A DNA stretch of 64,000 nt, taken from the NCBI GenBank assembly GCA_016718845.1, contig JADKCK010000027.1, forward strand, positions 1 to 64,000, in the 5' to 3' direction. This DNA is from Sphingobacteriales bacterium (GTDB lineage Bacteria > Bacteroidota > Bacteroidia > Chitinophagales > UBA2359). The notes beneath the pieces are model-generated. The model did not search any database, was not told where the DNA came from, and was given only the letters and a program-made list of their open reading frames with translations. This document shows positions 18,728 to 27,063 of the stretch, in pieces. The position numbers were made by a program, and so were the translations under genes. The first letter of the stretch is position 1, and every line of letters begins with the position of its first letter.

Positions 18728-19660
18728 CAAGATAGGGTTAAAGCCCTATTTGCTACTGTAAAAACGCTGTTGGTTTTAAATCCTAACAGCGGTTTGTATT
18801 TAAAAAAGGATAGGGTTTTAACCCATCTATTGATATAAAATTTTCCTAATGGAGTAAGGTTGCCACAAAACGTTTTACCTAATATGTAAGGATTGGCCAA
18901 AGCATTTTTTGCCCTGATTTGTACATGGATATTGGGACTATTAATTCGTAAGATAGTTAACACCCTATCCTATTGATGTATGGGGTGTTTTTTGCTATTT
19001 CGTTAAACGGCTATTGGTATAAAACATTGATAAAATAGGGTTAAAACCCTATTGGTTGTCGAACATGGACAAAACCATTATTAATTCGTAAGATAGGGTT
19101 AAAACCCTATCCTATTGATGTTTGGGGTATTTTTTGCTATTTCGTTAAACGGCTATTGGTATAAAACATTGATAAAATAGGGTTAAAACCCTATTGGTTG
19201 TCATAAAAAACATTTTTTGCCCTGATTTGTACATGGATATTGGTACTATTAATTCGTAAGATAGGGTTAAAACCCTATCCTATTGATGTATGGGGTGTTT
19301 TTTGCTATTTTTTAAACGGCTATTGGTATAAAACATTGATAAAATAGGGTTAAAACCCTATCTATTGCATAAAAAACATTTTTTGCCTCATTATGCCATA
19401 AAATAAAATTATTATTAATTCGTAAGATAGGGTTAAAACCCTATCCTATTGATGTATGGGGTGTTTTTTGCTATTTTTTTAAACAAGGGTTGGCATAAAA
19501 AATAAATAAAATAGGGTTAAAACCTTATTTATTGGTGTAAAAAACATTTTTTGCCCAATTGTGTCATAATACAAAACCATTGTTAATTTTTAAGCATGCT
19601 TAATAATGGTTTGTTTATTTATTCAAACACATCAATTGGATAGGTTTTAACCTAAGGTTA
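18728..19660 (+). repeat. Long palindrome array between convergent surface-protein genes
   Basis: About eleven copies, some degenerate, of the GATAGGGTT...AACCCTATC palindrome lie in 930 bases. Clear ones are near 19031, 19091, 19172, 19258, 19341, 19424 and 19508. Linkers alternate between 'attaattcgtaag' with 'tattgatgt' on one side and 'ggctattggtataaaacattgat' in part on the other, so pairs of palindromes form a unit of about 150-170 bases that is itself repeated. No coding region is convincing here. Confidence 0.85.
18762..18797 (+). terminator. Intrinsic terminator after the giant propeller/PKD gene
   Basis: AACGCTGTTGG pairs with CCTAACAGCGGTT across an eight-base loop, a mutated form of the terminator stem found at 10102 and 11949. 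The distance from the stop at 18703 is about 60 bases. Confidence 0.6.
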
Positions 19661-19663
19661 GTA

Positions 19664-19885
19664 TAAAAACATTTTTGCCCTAGTTTGGACGTAAGAATTG
19701 CCACAAAAAACATTTTTTGCCCTAGTTTGGACGTAAGGATTGGCACAAAAAACATTTTTTGCCCTAATCTGAACGTAAGGATTGGCACAAAAAACATTTT
19801 TTTGCCCTAGTTTAAACGTAGGGATTGGCATGAAAAATATTTTTTGCCCTAGTTCAAACGTAAGGATTGGCACAAAAAACGTTTA
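19664..19885 (+). repeat. Five tandem direct repeats of about 43 bases
   Basis: Each unit reads approximately ACATTTTTTGCCCTAGTTTG then a short variable part, then ACGTAAGGATTGGCACAAAAA. Units start near 19668, 19710, 19752, 19795 and 19839. An older, diverged copy is at 18846-18935. Short reading frames across it are a by-product of the repeat. Confidence 0.8.
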
Positions 19886-19898
19886 GGTGTAATTAAAC

Positions 19899-19938
19899 AT
19901 AACCGCTGCTGAGGTAATAATCCTCAACAGCGGTTATT
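19899..19938. terminator. Bidirectional terminator hairpin between convergent genes
   Basis: ATAACCGCTGCTGAGG pairs with CCTCAACAGCGGTTAT around a six-base loop. A T-rich run follows on the plus strand. It lies 24 bases past the end of the minus-strand gene at 19962. It is a diverged copy of the CCGCTGTTAGG stem used by the propeller genes. Confidence 0.75.
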
Positions 19939-19961
19939 TTATAAACAATAGTGGTTGTATT

Positions 19962-22176
19962 TTACTTTATTAAGCTAACATTGCCTTTAACCGTTGTTGC
20001 CGGTTTATCTACGAAACTGTATTGTGCGTAATACACATAAACACCTATTTCTAAGGCGTAACCTTTATAGGTTCCGTCCCAGCTTTGGGCAATGTTGTCG
20101 GTTTCAAACACTTTCTCTCCCCAACGATTATAAATAGCCATGTAAAAGTTAGTGATGGGGTAGTTGTACGTAGGTTTAAATACATCGTTTGTGCCGTCGT
20201 TGTTGGGGCTAAATGCGTTGGGTATAAGCAGTAAGGGCTCGATAGGGGTGTGTTTGCACTCGCAGGTTAGGGGGTTGTACTCATCTATTGTTAAATTGTT
20301 GTTATCGTTGCAATTAGGCTCTATTGTAGTATTTACACAAAGGCAAGTGAGTGGGTCTATGCTGTCGGTGGTACTACAATCGTTGTCGTTGCAATTAGGT
20401 GGAGCAATGGGTATATGCTCGCAGGTGCAGTTGGTTTCGTTGTAACTGTCGGTGGTGCTGCAATCGTTGTCGTTGCAATTTAGCGGGGCAATGGGTGTGT
20501 ACTCACACTCGCAGGTTAATGTATTGTAGGTGTCTGTGGTTCCACATAAATCATCGTCGCAGCTTGGCGGAGTAATGGGTAGGTGTTCGCAGGTGCAAGT
20601 GGCAGTGTTGTAACTGTCGGTGGTGGTGCAATCGTTATCATCGCAATTTAATGGTGGTATGGGTGTGTATTCGCAGGTACAGGTTGCGGTGTTGTAGCTG
20701 TCGGTGGTTCCACAATTATTGTCATTGCAATCGGGTGGTGGTATCGGTATATACTCACAAGTACAGGTCGATGTGTTGTAATTGTCGATAGTGGTACAAT
20801 CGTTGTCATCACAATTTAGTGGCGGTATGGGTACGTGTTCGCAGGTACAAGTTACCGTATTATAGCTGTCGGCAGTGCTACATAAACCATCGTCGCAAGC
20901 CGTTGGGCTTATTGGGTTATGCTCGCAGGTGCAAGTAGCAAAGTTATACACATCGGCGGTGTTACAATCGTTGTCGTTGCAATCGGGTGGCGGTATGGGT
21001 GTGTATTCGCATTGGCAAGTGGTGGTATTGTAGGTGTCGGTAGTGCCACATAAACCATCATCGCAAATTGGCGGCGTAATAGGGGTATGCTCGCAGGTGC
21101 ATGTGGCGGTGTTGTAGCTGTCGGTGGTGCTACATAAACCATCATCGCAATTGGGTGGGGTAATAGGTATGTGTTCGCAAGTACAATTGGCGGTGTTGTA
21201 ACTGTCGGTGGTGGTGCAATCGTTGTCGTTGCAATCGGGCGGCGGTATGGGTATGTATTCGCATTGGCAAATGGCGGTGTTGTAGGTGTCGGTGGTGCCG
21301 CAATTGTTGTCGTTGCAATCGGGTGGTGGTATGGGGGTATGCTCGCAGGTGCAGGTTGATGTGTTGTAATTGTCGATAGTGCCACAATCGTTGTCATCAC
21401 AATTTAGTGGCGGTATGGGTAGGTGTTCGCAGGCACAAGTTACGGTATTGTAACTGTCGGAGGTGCTGCATAAGCCATCATCGCAAGCCGTTGGGCTTAT
21501 TGGGTTATACTCGCAGGTGCAAGTAGCAAAGTTATACACGTCGGCGGTGTTACAATCGTTGTCGTTGCAATCGGGTGGCGGTATGGGTGTGTATTCGCAT
21601 TGGCAAGTGGTGGTGTTATAGGTGTCGGTAGTACCACATAAACCATCATCGCAAATTGGTGGTGTAATGGGGGTATGCTCGCAGGTGCAGGTTGCGGTGT
21701 TGTAGCTGTCGGTGGTGGTGCAATCGTTATCATCGCAATTGGGTGGGGTAATGGGTAGGTGTTCGCAGGTGCAAGTGGCGGTGTTGTAACTGTCGGTGGT
21801 GGTGCAATCGTTGTCATCGCAATTTGGTGGGGCAATGGGTGTGTGTTCGCAGGTGCAGGTTGCGGTGTTGTAGGTATCGGTAGTGCCACAATTGTTGTCG
21901 TCGCAGTTTAGCGGCGGTATAGCTATGTATTCGCAGGTGCAAGTGGCGGTGTTATAGCTGTCGGTGGTGGTGCAATCGTTGTCATCGCAATTTGGTGTGG
22001 TAATGGGTACGTGTTCGCAGGTGCAAGTTATGGTGTTGTAACTGTCGGTAGTGCCACAATCGTTGTCGTCGCAATTAGGTGGCGGTATGGGTGTATGCTC
22101 GCATGGGCAGGTAGCGGTGTTATAGGCATCAGTAGTGCCGCAATCGTTATCATCGCAATTAGGCGGTGCAATGGGT
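19962..22176 (-). CDS. C-terminal part of giant vWA/Cys-repeat surface protein, type B T9SS tail
   Basis: Reading leftward from about 22176, one open frame encodes some 24 copies of a 28-residue repeat (C-x4-C-x10-C-x-C, then E-[HY]-x-P-I-x-P-P). After the last, cysteine-poor copy comes a type B sorting domain: NAFSPNNDGTNDVF, YNRWGEKVFET, then a final strand ending VSLIK. That is the CHU_C / gliding-type tail which sends cargo through T9SS. The frame has no start of its own, because it is the continuation of the 26829 gene beyond a cluster of indels at 22177-22530. The first in-frame start-like codon is a GTG at 21539, which falls inside a repeat and is not believable. Confidence 0.85.
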
Positions 22177-23065
22177 GGTATTCGCAGGCGCAGGTTACGG
22201 CGTTGTAACTATCGGTAGTGTTGCAATCGTTATCATCGCAATTGGGTGGCGGTAATGGGTAGGTGTTCGCATTGACAGATTACGGCATTGTAACCATCGG
22301 TGGTGCCGCAATCGTTATCATCGCAAGGCGGTGCAATTGGGGTGTATTCGCAGGGCAAGTAGATGTATTGTACACATCGGCAGTGCCGCAATCGTTATCG
22401 TCGCAGTTGGGCGGTGTAATAGGGGTGTGTTCGCAGGCACAAGTTAGGGCATTATAGCTGTCGGCGGTGCTACATAAACCATCATCGCAAGCCGTTAGGG
22501 CGGTTATTGGTACGTACTCGCATGGCAAGTGGCAAAGTTATACACGTCGGCGGTATTGCAATCGTTGTCGTTGCAATTGGGTGGTGGTATGGGTGTGTAT
22601 TCGCATTGGCAAGTGGCAGTATTGTACGTATCAACAGTGCCACATAAGCTATCATCGCAGTTAAGCGGCGGTATAGGTACGTGTTCGCAGGCACAAGTGG
22701 CGGTGTTGTAACTGTCGGTGGTGCCGCAATTATTGTCGTCGCAATTAGGCGGTGCAATGGGTGTATGTTCGCAGGTACAAGTGGCAGTGTTGTAGGTGTC
22801 GGTGGTGCTACATAAACCATCATCGCAATTAGGTGGGGTAATAGGTGTATATTGGCAGGTGCAAGTGGTGGTGGTGTAGGTGTCGGTGGTGCCACAATTA
22901 TTGTCGTTGCAAACTGGTGGGTTGATGGGAGTGTGTTCGCATTGGCAAGTGGTGGCGTTGTAGGTGTCGGTGGTGGTGCAATTATTGTCGTTACACGATG
23001 GTGGCGGAATGGCAATGTACATACAAGTACAGGTATTGGCGTTTAAGCTGTCGAGGGTTGCGCAA
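20215..23065 (-). repeat. About 34 tandem copies of an 84-base (28-residue) four-cysteine repeat
   Basis: The unit is C-[DN]-D-[NG]-x-C-x-T-x-D-x-Y-N-x3-C-x-C-E-[HY]-x-P-I-x-P-P. Four cysteines per unit and an Asp/Asn-rich start suggest disulfides plus possible metal binding. The pattern recalls the Dictyostelium CTDC repeat (C-x-D...C-T-x-D...C-x-H-T-P-I), though the second half differs. A variant unit (NTADVYNFATC) recurs at 20943, 21531 and 22537, giving spacings of 588 (seven units) and 1006 bases (twelve units less two bases). Confidence 0.9.
22177..22503 (-). pseudogene. Frame-broken stretch of the Cys-repeat array
   Basis: The repeat sequence continues through this stretch but the frame changes several times. 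Compared with flanking units, a base is missing near 22177, one is added near 22253, one is missing near 22352 and one is missing at 22522-22525. Amino-acid similarity survives in pieces on all three minus frames. The whole gene (19962-26829, 6868 bases) is one base more than a multiple of three, so it is not in frame overall. Confidence 0.75.
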
Positions 23066-26000
23066 TTGTTGTCGTTGCAAATAGGTGGTGGGGCGATATT
23101 TACCCTTACCGTATCAATATCTTGCCCACAAGCATTTTGGGCGGCGATACTAAATATTACATAACCCTGTGCTACATCGGCGCTGCTTGGCGTATAAGTG
23201 GTATTAGTGCTATTAGGGTTGGCGATGATACCGCTACCCGATGTTTGCCACAAAGGGCTGTTGCCACCTGCAATAACAGCCGATAAATTTGCACTTTGGC
23301 AGGCGGTGATGCTTGCAAAATTAACGGCATCTACAACAGGCAAGATACTTACGTTTACAGTTTGTGCCGTTGCCACTAAGTTGCTGCCGTTGCCATTTAC
23401 AAAACTAGGCATATTGCTTAGTGTGGCGGTGTTTGGCAAGGTAGCATTGTTTGTCCAATCGCCCAGATAGGCATCTAACACAAAAGTAGCCGTAGTATTA
23501 GCAGGTATTTGGGCAATGGTAAAGTTGGCTATGTTGCTGTTAGTAATGTTGGTTTGGGCAATGCTTAAATTATTTAACAGATAAGGTTCGGCTGCCCAAA
23601 TTATGTTAGTAGGCAATACATCGTTAAAGTTTAGGTTTTGAAGATTGGTATTGGTTTGGTTGTTTATGGTAAAGGTATAGCTCACAAAGCTTTGCTCGCA
23701 AAGGTTGGTGGCATTAGGCGTTTTAGTAAACGTAACCACATTAGAGGGGCAATCAATAGTGCCGTCAATTAGCACATCTTCGGCAGATGATGCACTACCG
23801 TCGTAGTTAATGTACGTTTGATTAGCTGCACCCGATAGCAAAACGCCTTGGTTGTTGTATAAATTATCATCAACACCTGCCACATTATACCATAAAGTGA
23901 TAGATACACAACAGTTTGCAGGTATGTTATAGGTGGTATTGCCCGAAGCACAATTGTTTAGGTTAGCGCTGCTGCTTACCAATACAGCGCCATTGGGTGC
24001 TTGGTCGGTAACGCTTACGTTAGTGGCATTTACATTGCTAATGTTGCACACATCTATGGTATAGCTCACCAAATTGCCGCAAATAGGGGTAGGTGTAGTT
24101 GTGTATTTTAGGGCAGATAAAGTAGCTGCGGCGGCGGCACATACCGTTATGTTGTCAATATTGTTGTTGTATAGCGTTTCGGTGATGTTTGTGATAGGAA
24201 AACTAATTGGGGGCGATTGTGTGCCGTTGTCGTTTAAAACACCCCAAATATTAGCGGCAGTAGTTACGGGCAAAGTAACGCTAAATGTGCTACTTGTACC
24301 TGCGGCTACGGCACACGATATGTAAGTAGTAACAATAGGGGTGGCGCTAAACATAGCAGGGTTGTTGTAATAAAAAGTGATAGGCGTACCGGCAGGCAAC
24401 GACAATTGCTGGTCGGCTGTTACGGTACAAGTAAGGGTAACACTTTGTGGATTTGGACAAGTGCCGTTTAGGGTGTAGCTAACAATATCTAAAGCACCAT
24501 CGCGGTTAAAGTAGTAGTTGTTGCTACTGCCTGGGTCGGCGGGACAAACATATAGGTTGGCGATGTTGTTGGCTAAATTGTTGCTTAGTTCTATGTAGGC
24601 ATCGGCGCCGGGTGCTAACAACGGAACAGATGCTACCTGCGTAAGGATGTCTCGGGTAATAGGATTGCTATATGCATCGTCAAAGGCAATGCTTATGATA
24701 ACATAACCTTGTGCTTTGTAGCTTTCGGCTACGGCAATCAACGAGCCACTAATTTGGTCGGGTGTGGCATCGGTTGATAAGATAAGCACTTTGGTAGCGA
24801 TAGGTCGGGCTACGCCTTCTAAGTAGGTATGACCATAATTTAAGGCATCGTTTGGGTTAGTACCCCCTTCAAAAGCACGCGTATAATTGCTATAAGCTTG
24901 CAGTGTTGGCACATTACCCGTTATTGGTATGCGTATTTGCTGTTGTCCGTAATCCGACCATTCGATAACGGCTGCTCGGCTTTGGGTAGCCCCATTACCA
25001 ATGTTAAGCGCATTAATAAGATTGACGAAGAACTGTTTAGATTGTGTATATTCTACCTCATCTACCGAAGTAGATACATCGTTAAGGATAACGATATCTA
25101 AGGGGGTGTTGCAGGTGTTTTGCGGCAAGGTTTCGTCGAGCAAGCTAACCGCATGTGTTACGCTATAGCCGTTTCCGTCGGTAATAGTTACATTATAGTT
25201 GCCTGCGGCTAAGTTAGGTATGTTGTAAGTTGGCGTATTAACCGTAATAGTGCCGCTATTTGCGCCACTCCATACAAAGGTGTACGGGGCAATTCCCCCA
25301 TCAACACTTACTTGTATGGCTCCGTTTGGTAAGTTATTACTAGTGTTGGTAGTAGCAACATCAATAATCTCGAAAAAGCTGCCTAAAACTGGGTTAAGGC
25401 TTGCTGTAGCCGTAGCTGTGCTGCCATTGGCATTAGTAACCGTAATTTGGTAAGTACCCGCAAGTAGGTTATCAATGGTAAAGTTGTCGGTAGTAATACC
25501 GTTACCATTGCCTGTATTAAAGCTACCGTTTAATGTCCATTGATAGCTATAAGGTGCATTTATCAAGCCACTTGATTGTATAAGGATAGAGCCATTACTT
25601 GCCCCAATACAAGGCTGGGTGTTGGCACTAGCTGTAATATGCAAAGCTAGTAAGTTTCGGTACCAAGCCACTTCATTATCAAACTCGGATGATGACAACA
25701 CATCGTTATCACCATCGCCATCTATATCGGCAGCAAAAACCGAGGTGGCATAAAAGGCAGCGGTTGTAATCAATTGTTCGGCACCAAAGCTACCACTTCC
25801 GTTGTTTTCGTACCAAGTTATTTTATCTACAATTTGTGCAGCAGCTAATACATCATTATCGCCATCGTTGTCTAAATCAATAGCATACGTTGAGATAGCT
25901 CCACTTACCCCAGTTGTAATAATTTGTTGGGTGCTAAAAGTACCGCTGCCGTTGTTGCGGTACCAAGCTATTTTGTTATCCGAGTACGAAGCCCAAAGCA

Positions 26001-26829
26001 CATCATTATCGCCATCGCCGTCCAAATCGGTGGCATACACCGAGCTTGGACTAATAGCCGTTGCGCTAATTACTTGCTCGGCGGCAAAATTACCACTGCC
26101 ATTGTTCTCGTACCACACTATTTTATCTACACCTGGGGCTGTGGCTACTATATCTTTATCGCCATCGCCATCTAAATCGGTGGCATACACCGATGTTGTA
26201 GAAAAAGCATTAGTACTAAGAATTTGCTCGGCACTAAAGCTGCCACTGCCATTGTTTTCGTACCAAGCTATTTTGCTGTCGGTAGCCGAAGCCGATACCA
26301 CATCGTTATCGCCATCGTTGTCTAAGTCGGTGGCATACACCGATGCAGCGCCTGCGGCATTGTTGCTAATAATTTGCTCGGTGCCAAAGCTACCACTTCC
26401 GTTGTTTAGGTAATAAGCTATTTTGTTATCATTGGCAGATGCCGATAGCACATCGTTATCGCCATCACCATCTAAATCGGTGGCATAAACAGCCGAAGCT
26501 CCATTGGCATTTGTACTAATAATTTGCTTGGCACCAAAATTACCTATGCCATTATTTGTGTGCCAAGCTATGGTATTGTCGCCACGCGAAGCAAAAAGAG
26601 CATCGTTATCGCCATCGCCATCTAAGTCGGCGGCATAAACGGCTTTTGCATTATCGGCATTATTGTTAATAATTTGTTGAGCACCAAAGGTAGTTTGTGC
26701 TTGGCAATAATTGTTCAAAAACAAAAAATGAAAAAGCAGTAAAATGAAAGATAGGCTGGGAAATATTTTTCTTGTCCCGACGGGGCATAAGACATAGTGA
26801 ATAATGAACGATTGTACGTGATTGAACAT
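22504..26829 (-). CDS. Giant surface protein: propeller, vWA, DUF11-like and Cys repeats (N-terminal part)
   Basis: Up to the frame break this gives 1441 residues. A signal peptide (hydrophobic run FILLLFHFLF, ending CQAQ at about 45) is followed by seven 50-residue FG-GAP/VCBS units (about 46-400, D-x-D-G-D-x-D loops). SprB-like beta modules follow (about 400-570, GTYQITVTNANG and GNYNVTITDGNG). A vWA domain (about 575-765) has a complete MIDAS: D584-V-S586-T-S588, GGT and STDATPD. Next come DUF11-like domains (YTIDVCNISN, YTFTINNQTN) and the first seven Cys repeats. vWA domains bind ligands through a metal ion, so adhesion is likely. The propeller is a paralogue of those at 8.8-13.7 kb. The frame ends at a one-base loss near 22523. 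Confidence 0.9.
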   Translation of the reverse strand: MFNHVQSFIIHYVLCPVGTRKIFPSLSFILLLFHFLFLNNYCQAQTTFGAQQIINNNADNAKAVYAADLDGDGDNDALFASRGDNTIAWHTNNGIGNFGAKQIISTNANGASAVYATDLDGDGDNDVLSASANDNKIAYYLNNGSGSFGTEQIISNNAAGAASVYATDLDNDGDNDVVSASATDSKIAWYENNGSGSFSAEQILSTNAFSTTSVYATDLDGDGDKDIVATAPGVDKIVWYENNGSGNFAAEQVISATAISPSSVYATDLDGDGDNDVLWASYSDNKIAWYRNNGSGTFSTQQIITTGVSGAISTYAIDLDNDGDNDVLAAAQIVDKITWYENNGSGSFGAEQLITTAAFYATSVFAADIDGDGDNDVLSSSEFDNEVAWYRNLLALHITASANTQPCIGASNGSILIQSSGLINAPYSYQWTLNGSFNTGNGNGITTDNFTIDNLLAGTYQITVTNANGSTATATASLNPVLGSFFEIIDVATTNTSNNLPNGAIQVSVDGGIAPYTFVWSGANSGTITVNTPTYNIPNLAAGNYNVTITDGNGYSVTHAVSLLDETLPQNTCNTPLDIVILNDVSTSVDEVEYTQSKQFFVNLINALNIGNGATQSRAAVIEWSDYGQQQIRIPITGNVPTLQAYSNYTRAFEGGTNPNDALNYGHTYLEGVARPIATKVLILSTDATPDQISGSLIAVAESYKAQGYVIISIAFDDAYSNPITRDILTQVASVPLLAPGADAYIELSNNLANNIANLYVCPADPGSSNNYYFNRDGALDIVSYTLNGTCPNPQSVTLTCTVTADQQLSLPAGTPITFYYNNPAMFSATPIVTTYISCAVAAGTSSTFSVTLPVTTAANIWGVLNDNGTQSPPISFPITNITETLYNNNIDNITVCAAAAATLSALKYTTTPTPICGNLVSYTIDVCNISNVNATNVSVTDQAPNGAVLVSSSANLNNCASGNTTYNIPANCCVSITLWYNVAGVDDNLYNNQGVLLSGAANQTYINYDGSASSAEDVLIDGTIDCPSNVVTFTKTPNATNLCEQSFVSYTFTINNQTNTNLQNLNFNDVLPTNIIWAAEPYLLNNLSIAQTNITNSNIANFTIAQIPANTTATFVLDAYLGDWTNNATLPNTATLSNMPSFVNGNGSNLVATAQTVNVSILPVVDAVNFASITACQSANLSAVIAGGNSPLWQTSGSGIIANPNSTNTTYTPSSADVAQGYVIFSIAAQNACGQDIDTVRVNIAPPPICNDNNCATLDSLNANTCTCMYIAIPPPSCNDNNCTTTDTYNATTCQCEHTPINPPVCNDNNCGTTDTYTTTTCTCQYTPITPPNCDDGLCSTTDTYNTATCTCEHTPIAPPNCDDNNCGTTDSYNTATCACEHVPIPPLNCDDSLCGTVDTYNTATCQCEYTPIPPPNCNDNDCNTADVYNFATCHASTYQ

Positions 26830-26881
26830 ATTTACAGCTGTTTTGGGTTATTAATTTTAGAAAGACCGTTGAAACGCATTA

Positions 26882-26889
26882 CAAAGATA
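26882..26889 (-). promoter_or_regulatory. Bacteroidota -7 box for the giant vWA/Cys-repeat gene
   Basis: The minus strand reads TATCTTTG, 53 bases upstream of the ATG at 26829. This supports that start although the stretch before the signal peptide core is longer than usual. No clear -33 element. Confidence 0.6.
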
Positions 26890-27051
26890 CGCGCTTTGTT
26901 TGTAGCATTTGACGTTTTGCTTATTTTTATGGGCATAAATTGGCAAGATGCTTGTTTGGTGTGTTTTGGGGTGCGTTTGGTATTAGTAAACTTGTATTAA
27001 CAGGTACATTTGTTTTGCCCTAATAATTACCTTGATTTACCAAAATTGCCG

Positions 27052-27059
27052 TATCTTTG
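27052..27059 (+). promoter_or_regulatory. Bacteroidota -7 box directly before the Ddl-like gene
   Basis: TATCTTTG is followed by only four bases before the ATG at 27064. A TTG (27032-27034) lies 17 bases upstream. Transcription would be expected to start at or just after the ATG, so the mRNA may be leaderless. Confidence 0.6.
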
Positions 27060-27063
27060 CACC

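Noticed and set aside
18728..19660. AGGGTT/AACCCT repeats look like eukaryotic telomere sequence
   Set aside because: They are single palindromes with spacers, not head-to-tail hexamers, and lie inside a bacterial chromosome between genes.
19664..19885. Tandem repeats considered as a CRISPR array
   Set aside because: The units abut without unique spacers of constant length, and no cas gene is in the window.
20164..23470. Plus-strand and alternate-frame reading frames across the Cys-repeat array (Gly/Val-rich or Pro/Thr-rich)
   Set aside because: They arise because the 84-bp unit lacks stops in several frames; the Cys-pattern frame is the one that leads into a signal peptide and sorting tail.
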